64,000 bases of DNA. It comes from UBA2031 sp037189985. Lineage in GTDB: Bacteria > Pseudomonadota > Gammaproteobacteria > Pseudomonadales > Moraxellaceae. A program made the translations under genes and the position numbers. This document shows, piece after piece, positions 8,398-16,688 of this stretch. Each line of letters begins with the position of its first letter. Position 1 is the stretch's first letter. The notes under the pieces were generated by a model that ran no database searches, was not told where the DNA came from, and was given only the letters and a program-made list of their open reading frames with translations. Location: positions 43,331-107,330 of the forward strand of contig JBBCJX010000004.1 in the NCBI GenBank assembly GCA_037189985.1. The letters run 5' to 3'.

Positions 8398-8425
8398 AGT
8401 ATAAGGCCTGCCCGGCAAAAGCCAA
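8398..8425 (-). promoter_or_regulatory. promoter of the 4.5S RNA gene
   Basis: On the minus strand: TTGGCT (8425-8420), 16 bases, TATACT (8403-8398), then a GC-only discriminator (GCGCGCCC) typical of stringently controlled stable-RNA promoters. Transcription would start near 8391. Confidence 0.55.
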
Positions 8426-8585
8426 ATCCTTCATGATGCTTTAACAAGAAACCGGAACTGCTGAGCAGACTTTTTCAAATAGCCGGATACGATAAAACTG
8501 CTACAAAGTCCTGACAAAAACTCCCTACGGGCTGTCACACACGGCTGGGAGACTGGCTCATCACTCATGGATGAAGGAGTAAATC

Positions 8586-9155
8586 ATGGCCTCCTCGCCC
8601 CCTGTCTTTGTGGACAGGCTGCCATCACCGCTGGGGACGCTGCTGCTGGCCCATGGTGGCGGGCAGCTTTGCGCCCTGGATTTTCAGGAATACGACTCCC
8701 GCTTCCGCCAGCACCTTGCCCGCCGCTTTGGCCATATTCCCATGGAGCAGCGCCGCCTGCCTGACGCCATAAACCATGCCCTGCAAGACTATCTGGCCGG
8801 TGATGCCCGCGCCTTGAAGCACATTCCGGTACATGCCTCCGGCACCCGCTTCCAGCAACAGGTCTGGCAGGCGTTACGTGACATTCCTCCCGGCAAGACT
8901 TGGAGCTATGCCGATCTTGCCCGCGCCATCGGCCAACCTACCGCAATCCGCGCCGTGGGCATGGCCAATGCCCGTAATCCGGTGGCCATTGTCGTCCCCT
9001 GCCATCGCGTCATCGGCAGCGACGGATCACTCACAGGCTATGCCGGCGGGATGGAACGCAAGCGCTGGCTGCTCCAGCACGAAGGCGCACCTTTCAACGC
9101 CAGGCGAACACCCTCCATTGACCAGCCCCAGACATTGCCGCTGTTCAGCCTCTGA
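8586..9155 (+). CDS. ogt: methylated-DNA--[protein]-cysteine S-methyltransferase
   Basis: 189 residues. The active-site block IVVPCHRVIGSDGSLTGYAG contains the Cys that takes up the methyl group from O6-methylguanine. It is preceded by the helix-turn-helix region GTRFQQQVWQALRDIPPGKT and SYADLARAIGQP. The length and the absence of an Ada metal-binding domain fit the constitutive Ogt type. A near-perfect AAGGAG precedes the ATG. It is a single gene between 4.5S RNA and tRNA-Ser. Confidence 0.93.
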   Translation: MASSPPVFVDRLPSPLGTLLLAHGGGQLCALDFQEYDSRFRQHLARRFGHIPMEQRRLPDAINHALQDYLAGDARALKHIPVHASGTRFQQQVWQALRDIPPGKTWSYADLARAIGQPTAIRAVGMANARNPVAIVVPCHRVIGSDGSLTGYAGGMERKRWLLQHEGAPFNARRTPSIDQPQTLPLFSL

Positions 9156-9338
9156 CCATCTGCTGTCTTTGCCCACGGATGACTCTGCACTCCCCCCTCA
9201 TCATCCATAGCCACAAGATGCACCGTCACGTGCAGTGAGCCCTAACCCCCTGCAACAGAAAGCCTTTTTCCGGCTTTGCCTTTGCAGGGCAGTCGTATAT
9301 CATGCGCGCCTCGCGACGGCAGCCCGTCGCGACTCTCT
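9156..9338. other. intergenic region upstream of tRNA-Ser
   Basis: No gene is seen here. The last 60 bases contain a TATAT-containing stretch followed by a GC-rich run (GCGCGCC), which probably is the tRNA promoter. The exact -35 could not be fixed. Confidence 0.4.
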
Positions 9339-9429
9339 GGTGAGGTGGCCGAGCGGTTGAAGGCGCACGCCTGGAAAGTGTGTGTACGTTAATAGCGTAC
9401 CGAGGGTTCGAATCCCTCCCTCACCGCCA
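9339..9429 (+). tRNA. tRNA-Ser (anticodon GGA)
   Basis: 91-base class II tRNA. The acceptor stem GGTGAGG pairs with the CTCACC side, the anticodon GGA is at 9373-9375, and there is a long variable arm (GTACGTTAATAGCGTAC). The T-loop is GGTTCGAATCC and the CCA end is encoded. It is closely similar to E. coli tRNA-Ser(GGA). Confidence 0.97.
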
Positions 9430-9477
9430 GACAGAAACAAAACGGCCCGCCTTGTGCGGGCCGTTTTGTTTCTGTCT
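9429..9477 (+). terminator. terminator of tRNA-Ser
   Basis: A 22-base inverted repeat (9429-9450 with 9456-9477) with a GC-rich core at the loop and A/T-rich base directly after the tRNA. It is unusually long and stable. Confidence 0.8.
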
Positions 9478-9639
9478 GCTTGCCACCCCGCAGGGCGGGT
9501 GTAAGATGCGCCCACTTTACTGGTCTTGCGCCACGCCCCTCTGTCCTGAACCCCTTTCCCCGCCCTGACTGCAGGCACTCCCCACCGGGAGTCCGGGAAG
9601 GTTTTTTTGGCCAGACGGGCAAGCAGCGGGGATACCCAT

Positions 9640-11532
9640 ATGCAAGCGACCGAACACCACGGTCATCAGTCCTCCACTTCCCTGCTGACGCTGGGTGCGC
9701 TGGGGGTGGTCTTTGGCGACATCGGCACCAGCCCGCTCTACGCCCTCAAGGAATGCTTCAATCCCCGCCACGGCATTCCGCTCACGCATGACAACGTGCT
9801 GGGCATTCTTTCCCTAATTTTCTGGGCCATCACGATTGTGGTGTCGCTCAAGTACCTGCTGTTCATCATGCGCGCCGACAACAACGGTGAAGGCGGCATC
9901 ATGGCGCTGCTGGCCCTGACCTTGCGCAACGAGCAGCGCCATCCCCGCCGGCGCCTCATGCTGATCGTGATCGGGCTTTTCGGTGCGGCCCTTTTCTTTG
10001 GTGACGGCATCATCACACCCGCGATCTCGGTGCTTTCCGCCGTCGAGGGTCTGCAGGTTGCCACACCGGTGCTTACTCCTTTTGTAGTGCCAATCACCAT
10101 CGCCGTACTCATTGCACTGTTCATGATGCAGCGTAAAGGCACCGGGTCCATGGGGACGCTTTTCGGCCCGATCATGTTTGTGTGGTTCAGCACACTGGCC
10201 ATACTGGGCATCATCCAGATCAGCGAATACCCGCATGTGCTTCAGGCTGCCAACCCGATCTGGGCATGGCGCTTCATGAGCGAGCACCAGATGCTGGCGT
10301 TCATTGCGCTGGGAGCCGTCGTACTGACCATTACCGGCGGTGAAGCGCTTTATACCGACATGGGGCATTTCGGCCGCAAACCCATACGCTTGGCCTGGTT
10401 CTACATGGTGTTCCCGGCACTACTGCTGAATTACGGCGGCCAGGGCGCCCTGCTGCTGAACAATCCAGAAGCCGTGTCCAACCCCTTTTACATGCTGGTG
10501 CCGGAATGGGGGCTGTACCCGCTGGTGATACTGGCGACTCTGGCCGCTGTGATTGCTTCACAGGCCGTCATTTCCGGTGTGTTCTCCATTACACGGCAGG
10601 CCGTACAGCTTGGCTATCTGCCCCGCTTCGACATCCAGCACACTTCGACACGGGAAATAGGCCAGATTTACATTCCCGCCATGAATTGGGGCCTGCTGGC
10701 CGCCATTCTGATATTGGTCGTGGCTTTCCGGTCCTCCGGCAACCTCGCCGGCGCTTACGGCTTCTCCGTCACCCTGACCATGATCTGCGACGTCATCCTT
10801 GCTGCGGTCGTGGCAAGAACCCTGTGGAAGTGGAATCCGCTGGCCATTGGCCTGCTGGTGTTGCCCTTACTGGCTGTCGACATTGCCTTCTTCAGTGCCG
10901 CCTCCCTCAAACTGCTTCAGGGTGGCTGGGTACCCTTGCTGATCGGCGTCAGCCTGTTTACGGTGATGGCGACATGGAAACGGGGTCGTGAACTTCTGTT
11001 CCAGCGTCTCTCCAATGAGACCATGCCCCTGGGTCTCTTCATCAACTCAATAGGCGGAACCAGCTCTTCGGTGCAGACAGTGCCGGGAACGGCTGTCTTC
11101 ATGACCGGCAGTCACCAGTACGTGCCACATGCCATGCTGCACAACATGAAGCACAACAAGATCCTTCATGAGCGCAATGTGCTTCTCACCCTCATCACGA
11201 AAGACATCCCGTTTGTAGCCGATGAAGACCGCCTGGAAATCAAGGAAGTCGCGCACAACTTCTTCCTAATCACCGGCTACTATGGCTTCAAGGAGCAGCC
11301 GGATGTTCCTGCGCTGCTGGGCTCATGTGATGCACACAACATGGCCTTCGACATGATGGACACCAGCTTCTTCCTGTCACGCGAACGCATTATTGCCAGC
11401 GTGGCACCGGGAATGTCGCCCTGGCGCGAGAAGCTGTTTGTAGCCATGTCCAGAAATGCCGCGGCCGCCACCGACTTTTTCCAGATTCCGACAAACCGCG
11501 TCGTGGAGCTGGGTACACAGGTAGAGCTTTAA
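9640..11532 (+). CDS. kup: Kup-family low-affinity potassium transporter
   Basis: 630 residues. The N-terminal signature VVFGDIGTSPLYALKECF is diagnostic of the Kup/HAK/KUP family. About twelve membrane segments follow to about residue 445, with ADNNGEGGIMALLAL and GDGIITPAISVLSAVEGL in between, then a soluble C-terminal tail. It imports K+ with protons. The start at 9640 (MQATEHHG) was preferred to an in-frame TTG at 9607 because it gives the usual short N-terminus and follows GGGGAT. It is a single gene. Confidence 0.94.
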   Translation: MQATEHHGHQSSTSLLTLGALGVVFGDIGTSPLYALKECFNPRHGIPLTHDNVLGILSLIFWAITIVVSLKYLLFIMRADNNGEGGIMALLALTLRNEQRHPRRRLMLIVIGLFGAALFFGDGIITPAISVLSAVEGLQVATPVLTPFVVPITIAVLIALFMMQRKGTGSMGTLFGPIMFVWFSTLAILGIIQISEYPHVLQAANPIWAWRFMSEHQMLAFIALGAVVLTITGGEALYTDMGHFGRKPIRLAWFYMVFPALLLNYGGQGALLLNNPEAVSNPFYMLVPEWGLYPLVILATLAAVIASQAVISGVFSITRQAVQLGYLPRFDIQHTSTREIGQIYIPAMNWGLLAAILILVVAFRSSGNLAGAYGFSVTLTMICDVILAAVVARTLWKWNPLAIGLLVLPLLAVDIAFFSAASLKLLQGGWVPLLIGVSLFTVMATWKRGRELLFQRLSNETMPLGLFINSIGGTSSSVQTVPGTAVFMTGSHQYVPHAMLHNMKHNKILHERNVLLTLITKDIPFVADEDRLEIKEVAHNFFLITGYYGFKEQPDVPALLGSCDAHNMAFDMMDTSFFLSRERIIASVAPGMSPWREKLFVAMSRNAAAATDFFQIPTNRVVELGTQVEL

Positions 11533-11668
11533 ACCTTCCGCCAAACGCAGCACACCCACCATCAGCCATATCGTGACAGCCGGTCTTTCTGGCCGGCAGA
11601 TAATGTCAGACTGGCAGATACTCGCTGCTAGACTCAGCCTGCTATCGCCCGCAGAAGGATCCCTGCCA

Positions 11669-13999
11669 ATGCTTCATACCGCATCCATGGTCCGATATTT
11701 CTTCAGCCTGGTCCTGTTGTTGCCTCTGGCCTCTGCACTGCACGCAGAATCTCCCGTTTCCTACCGCAAAAGCATCCAGCCTATTTTCGAGAGCAAATGC
11801 GTGGCATGTCATGCCTGCAACGATGCTCCCTGCCAACTCAATCTCGGGAGCGCTGAGGGTAGCCTGCGAGGCGCGACCAAGATCAAGGTCTATGACGGTA
11901 CCCGCACCAAGCCCCAGACACCCACACGCCTGTTCATGGATGCGGAAAGCACCGAAGGCTGGCAAAAGCTGGGGTTCTCATCCGTACTTGGCGACAAGGA
12001 ACACAGTGCAGACGTTTCGCTATTGGCCCGCATGATTGAGCTGGGACGCCAGCAGTCCCTTGTACCTCACAGCCGCCTTCCCAACGATATTCCCATCGGC
12101 ACCGACAGCACCCATCAATGCCCGACCAATGATGACGAGCTGGCAAAATTTTCCCGCAAATATCCCCATCGGGGCATGCCCTTGGGCGTCACGGGCCTGG
12201 ATGAGAAAGAATACGAAACCATCCGTGCCTGGCTCAGCCAGGGAGCACCAATGGATAGCGAGCCCCTGCAATTCACGGCAGAGGAAGAGAAGCATGTTGC
12301 CGCATGGGAAGCACTGCTCAACCAGCGAGGCAACCGGGAGCAACTTGTTGCACGTTGGCTCTACGAGCATCTTTTCCTGGCACATCTCCACTTTGAAGAA
12401 CTGCCCGGAAACCGTTTTTTCGAGCTAGTACGCTCACGCACTCCCAGTGGAAAACCACTGTCAGTGATTGCCACCCCCCAACCCAACGATCCGCCCAACG
12501 GCCCCGTGTATTACCGGCTTCGCCCCGTGCAGGGAGCCATCGTACACAAGACGCATATCACCTATCCGCTCAGCGCAAAGAAGCTGGAACATGTCAGACA
12601 GCTTTTCTTCGGGAGCAACTGGAATGTCCAGAAATTGCCCGGGTATGAAGTTGCAGACCGGGCAAACCCCTTCATCACCTTCTCTGCCATTCCTGCCCGG
12701 GCCCGTTACCAGTTCATGCTGGATAATGCCGAATATTTTGTACGCACCTTCATTCGTGGCCCGGTGTGCCGCGGAAATATTGCGACCGATGTCATCCGCG
12801 ATCATTTCTGGGTGGCATTCCAGTCACCTGCCAGTGACATCTACATCAGCAATGCCGGACACCGCCAGCAATCGGACCCACTCCTTGGCGTACCTGGCCA
12901 GAAAGACGGCATGCTTGATCTTTTCCCGCAATGGATGCGCTATACCAAATTGCGCAATGACTACAGCAAACTCCGGAGCAAAGACTACGCAAGGCTTGAG
13001 CCCAAAGGGGCCAATTTTGCCGACATATGGAATGGTGATGGTCATAACGACAATGCGCTGCTGACCATTTTCAGGCACCACGACAGCTCATCCGTCCGCA
13101 AGGGTTATATCGGTGCCATTCCCCAGACTATCTGGTGGATGGACTATCCCCTCTTCGAGCGCACCTATTACGGGCTGGTCGTCAATTTCAATGTCTATGA
13201 CACGGTTTCACACCAGGCGCAGACGCGGCTTTATTTCGACTTGATACGGCACGGTGCCGAAACCAACTTCCTGAGGCTGATGCCACCTGCTTCACGGCAG
13301 CCCTACATGGACGACTGGTACCAGAAGAGTGGCAAACTCAAGATGTGGCTGTATTACCCCAGCCTGGACAATGAACAACCCACCGCGATCAGCTATGACA
13401 GCAAAGAACCGCTGCAAGAGCTTGCCCGGAGCCTGCTGCAGAAATTCCAGCCCATCAATGCACGCCCCGACCCCATGAACCGCTGCAGCATGAGCAGTGA
13501 CGACTGTCACCGGAGCAATGTTGCTCCTTGGATACGCCAGTCCGACCTAGCACTGAGCCGGCTGACAGCCAGGCCCGCTCGCCAGCTTCCTGTCATCAAT
13601 TTCCTGCCGGAAAGCGTTGTCTTGCGTGTACACAACAGCAATGGCCAACGCGAGATTTACACCATGCTGCGCAACCGTGCGCACAGCAATGTGGCTTACA
13701 TGGCAGCTGAAACCCTGCGCTACCAGCCCGAGAAAGACACGCTGACCATTTACCCCGGCATCATAACGAGCTATCCCAACTTCTCGTTCAACATTGCTGC
13801 CAGTGAAATCAAGGATTTTTCAGAGTCCATGCAAGCCGCCAGCAGCAAGGCCGGCTTCGACAAAATCGTGGAGCGTTGGGGAGTACGAAGAACACATCCC
13901 GAGTTCTGGAGGTTTTTCCATGACTTCAGCGCACACATACTGGAAACAGAGCCGGTGGAAGCAGCCATTCTGGACATGAACCGCTACGAAAACCTCTAA
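11669..13999 (+). CDS. cti: periplasmic fatty-acid cis/trans isomerase
   Basis: 776 residues with an N-terminal signal peptide (FSLVLLLPLASALHA), then SYRKSIQPIFESKCVACHAC. CVACH is a c-type haem site, exactly as in Pseudomonas and Vibrio Cti. Cti converts cis double bonds of membrane phospholipids to trans without releasing the acyl chain, a rapid response to solvents, heat or toxic chemicals. Length and start fit the family. AAGGAT stands eight bases before the ATG at 11669; an ATG at 11687 is also possible. A hairpin terminator follows. Confidence 0.92.
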   Translation: MLHTASMVRYFFSLVLLLPLASALHAESPVSYRKSIQPIFESKCVACHACNDAPCQLNLGSAEGSLRGATKIKVYDGTRTKPQTPTRLFMDAESTEGWQKLGFSSVLGDKEHSADVSLLARMIELGRQQSLVPHSRLPNDIPIGTDSTHQCPTNDDELAKFSRKYPHRGMPLGVTGLDEKEYETIRAWLSQGAPMDSEPLQFTAEEEKHVAAWEALLNQRGNREQLVARWLYEHLFLAHLHFEELPGNRFFELVRSRTPSGKPLSVIATPQPNDPPNGPVYYRLRPVQGAIVHKTHITYPLSAKKLEHVRQLFFGSNWNVQKLPGYEVADRANPFITFSAIPARARYQFMLDNAEYFVRTFIRGPVCRGNIATDVIRDHFWVAFQSPASDIYISNAGHRQQSDPLLGVPGQKDGMLDLFPQWMRYTKLRNDYSKLRSKDYARLEPKGANFADIWNGDGHNDNALLTIFRHHDSSSVRKGYIGAIPQTIWWMDYPLFERTYYGLVVNFNVYDTVSHQAQTRLYFDLIRHGAETNFLRLMPPASRQPYMDDWYQKSGKLKMWLYYPSLDNEQPTAISYDSKEPLQELARSLLQKFQPINARPDPMNRCSMSSDDCHRSNVAPWIRQSDLALSRLTARPARQLPVINFLPESVVLRVHNSNGQREIYTMLRNRAHSNVAYMAAETLRYQPEKDTLTIYPGIITSYPNFSFNIAASEIKDFSESMQAASSKAGFDKIVERWGVRRTHPEFWRFFHDFSAHILETEPVEAAILDMNRYENL

Positions 14000-14010
14000 A
14001 ACCTCATCCA

Positions 14011-14038
14011 AGCCACGACCAGAGAGTCGTGGCTTTCC
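14011..14038 (+). terminator. terminator after cti
   Basis: Nine-base arms AGCCACGAC/GTCGTGGCT (14011-14019, 14026-14034) with a short T-rich tail. Confidence 0.7.
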
Positions 14039-14129
14039 TCAAAACACGATACCTTGTGTTGTGACCAACCCTTTGATCAAAGATACTTCAGGCATGCCTT
14101 AAAACAATAAAAAAAGAGGCCAGATAGCC

Positions 14130-15374
14130 ATGCCTGTAACAGCTTACGCATCACCAATCATGCGCACACTGCTTTTGTCCACTCTGCTGGTCATCGCATC
14201 CTGCGGCAACGACAAAAAACCTGCCGACAAAGACTCAACAACGCCTGATTACTGGCCGACAACAGAATGGCGAACAGCAACACCAGAGTCGCATGGGTTC
14301 CCTGCAGGTGCACTGGCATCTCTGGAAACTGATGCCGCTAATGACCTTCCTTTCCACACCAGCCTTCTCGTCATCAAAGATGGGTATCTGATACACGAAA
14401 GCTATCATGACACCGATAGCGAGACCGGAAATGATGAAAATACGCCTCACAATGTCTGGTCCATCACAAAAAGTGTGACCTCCATGATTCTGGGGCGAGC
14501 ATGGACCAAGGGTGACATAGACAATCTTGATGTTCGTGCCGGAGACATCTTCCCTGACACAATAATTACTGGCTTACCTTCAGAGGATTCTCGCCGAGAC
14601 ATTACGCTCAGGCATGCCTTGCAAATGCGATCCGGACTGGCCTGGAATGAGAACTCATGGTTGCTTAAAGAAGAAAAAGGGAAAGATCCTTTATTAAACT
14701 CGCTCACTAACCCACAGTGCGCCATTGCAGCTGACATGCTTCTCTGCTCCATTCTGCAACAGCAAATCGCCTACGAACCAGGCTCTGTCTGGAATTACAA
14801 CACCTATGACAGTTATCTGATTTCAGTTTTTTTCAAGGAAATAACCCATCAGCAACTCAGCAATTACGCCAACGACAACATCTTCACGCCACTTGGTATC
14901 GATACAGCCAGTATCTCTTGGCCAATACTTTCTCCAATCTTCAACTACACATTCGGCGGTGGCTTACTAAATGTCCGTAGCCGTGACCTTGCCAAGCTGG
15001 GAATGCTTATGCTCTACGAAGGTCGATGGGATGACCAACAACTGATATCGAAAGAGTGGCTGGATATGTCCCTGGCGCCCCAAGGCAATGGCTTTATGGC
15101 CAAGTTCGGTGAAGACGAAGAGCCCGTCCCTGCAGATGATCTCGAAACCCAGGATATTCGTTACGGCATGCAGTGGTGGCGCAAGACGGGACCCGGCATG
15201 AATGGTCTTGATGCCATTACAGCTCGAGGACTTGGCGGCCAGCAGATGCATATTTTCAAAGAAAAGGGGTTGATTGTACTGATCACCTGCGATAGCCAAG
15301 AGCTGGAGGGACAGGACAGATCAACAGCCATCAACAACTTCGTGCGCGATAAAATCGAGAGCTTGGTCAACTAA
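14130..15374 (+). CDS. exported serine hydrolase of the class C beta-lactamase family
   Basis: 414 residues. The N-terminus (LLLSTLLVIASCGND) is a lipoprotein signal with Cys as the attachment point. The SxxK motif is SITK (in NVWSITKSVTSM), and YNTYDSY supplies the Tyr motif. GGGLLNVRSRDLAKLGMLML and the later GLGGQQ are typical of the esterase/DD-peptidase branch of the family. The substrate is unknown. The sequence is clearly lower in GC than its neighbours. GAGG lies ten bases before the ATG at 14130; an alternative ATG at 14160 gives a more standard signal peptide but has no ribosome-binding site. Confidence 0.8.
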   Translation: MPVTAYASPIMRTLLLSTLLVIASCGNDKKPADKDSTTPDYWPTTEWRTATPESHGFPAGALASLETDAANDLPFHTSLLVIKDGYLIHESYHDTDSETGNDENTPHNVWSITKSVTSMILGRAWTKGDIDNLDVRAGDIFPDTIITGLPSEDSRRDITLRHALQMRSGLAWNENSWLLKEEKGKDPLLNSLTNPQCAIAADMLLCSILQQQIAYEPGSVWNYNTYDSYLISVFFKEITHQQLSNYANDNIFTPLGIDTASISWPILSPIFNYTFGGGLLNVRSRDLAKLGMLMLYEGRWDDQQLISKEWLDMSLAPQGNGFMAKFGEDEEPVPADDLETQDIRYGMQWWRKTGPGMNGLDAITARGLGGQQMHIFKEKGLIVLITCDSQELEGQDRSTAINNFVRDKIESLVN

Positions 15375-15413
15375 GGAAAAACAACCGCATTATATTTCTC
15401 TCGACTTCCAAGC

Positions 15414-15446
15414 AAAAAAAACCGCGGCTTATGGCCGCGGTTTTTT
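15414..15446. terminator. bidirectional intrinsic terminator
   Basis: A-run, CCGCGGC (15422-15428), 5-base loop, GCCGCGG (15434-15440), six Ts. It serves the convergent serine-hydrolase and fadA genes. Confidence 0.88.
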
Positions 15447-15480
15447 CTTTTCTGCTTGCTCCGGATCGAAGCGCCGCAGA

Positions 15481-16659
15481 TTACTTGAGACGTTCGATGA
15501 CCGTCGCAATACCTTGACCAAGTCCGATACACATGGTGGCCAGGCCGATCTCCGTATCCTTCTGTTCCATCACATTCAAGAGCGTGGTGGTGATACGGGC
15601 ACCGGAACAACCCAGCGGGTGGCCCAGAGCGATAGCACCGCCGTTGTGATTGACCTTCTCGTCGATCTTATCCAGCAGGTTCAGACCCTTGAGCACGGCC
15701 AGGCCCTGCGCGGCGAAAGCTTCATTCAACTCCACCGTCTGGATGTCGTCGATGGTGAGGCCGGCGCGCTTCAGCGCCTTCTGCGTGGCCGGCACCGGAC
15801 CCCAGCCCATGATGGCGGCTTCGCAGCCGGCCACGGCCATGGAGCGGATCTTGGCGCGTGGCTTCAGGCCTAGGGCCTGGGCGCGTTCAGCGCTCATGAT
15901 CAGCATGGCGGAGGCACCGTCGGACAGCGCGGACGACGTACCTGCCGTCACCGTGCCGCCCTTGGGATTGAAGGCAGGCTTCAGCGAGGCCAGCTGCTCC
16001 AGCGCAGCGTCCTGGCGGATCACTTCGTCGATTTCGCAGAGCACTTTGAAACCGTCGGCGTCATGACCTTCGATGCCGATGATTTCATTCTTGAAGCGGC
16101 CCTCCAGCGTGGCGGCCCAGGCCTTCTTGTGCGATGCCAGACCAAACTGGTCCTGCATTTCACGCGAGATGCCATTCATCATGCCCAGCATTTCAGCGGT
16201 CAGGCCCATCATGTTGGAAGCCTTGGCATAGTACTTGGACGCAGCCGGATTGAGGTCGATGCCGTGCATCATGCCGACGTGGCCCATGTGCTCCACACCA
16301 CCGATCACGAACACATCGCCCTGGCCCGTCATGATCTGGGCAGCGGCGGTGTGCAGGGACTGCATGGAGGAGCCGCAGAGACGGTTCACGGTCTGGCCGG
16401 GCACGGTGCGCGGCAGCTCCGCCAGCATGGCGATGTTGCGGCTGATGTTCATGCCCTGTTCCAGGGTCTGGTTCACACAGCCCCAGATCACGTCTTCCAC
16501 TTCTTCCGGGTTGGCATTGGGGTTGCGCTTGAACAGCGCACGCACCAGCTCGGCAGAAAGGCTGTCGGCACGCACATTGCGGAACATACCCGCCTTGGAA
16601 CGGCCCATGGCGCTGCGCACGCCATCCACAATCACTACATCACGCGGATTGAGACTCAT
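15481..16659 (-). CDS. fadA: 3-ketoacyl-CoA thiolase
   Basis: 392 residues. The active-site Cys is in TVNRLCGSSMQSLHTAAAQI, the His in NHNGGAIALGHPLGCSGAR, and the second Cys in CIGLGQG near the C-terminus. It cleaves 3-ketoacyl-CoA to acetyl-CoA and a shortened acyl-CoA, the last step of beta-oxidation. It lies 29 bases downstream of fadB on the same strand; the two subunits form the FadBA complex. Confidence 0.96.
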   Translation of the reverse strand: MSLNPRDVVIVDGVRSAMGRSKAGMFRNVRADSLSAELVRALFKRNPNANPEEVEDVIWGCVNQTLEQGMNISRNIAMLAELPRTVPGQTVNRLCGSSMQSLHTAAAQIMTGQGDVFVIGGVEHMGHVGMMHGIDLNPAASKYYAKASNMMGLTAEMLGMMNGISREMQDQFGLASHKKAWAATLEGRFKNEIIGIEGHDADGFKVLCEIDEVIRQDAALEQLASLKPAFNPKGGTVTAGTSSALSDGASAMLIMSAERAQALGLKPRAKIRSMAVAGCEAAIMGWGPVPATQKALKRAGLTIDDIQTVELNEAFAAQGLAVLKGLNLLDKIDEKVNHNGGAIALGHPLGCSGARITTTLLNVMEQKDTEIGLATMCIGLGQGIATVIERLK

Positions 16660-16688
16660 TTTTTAACTCTCCAATCTCGTACTGGGCC

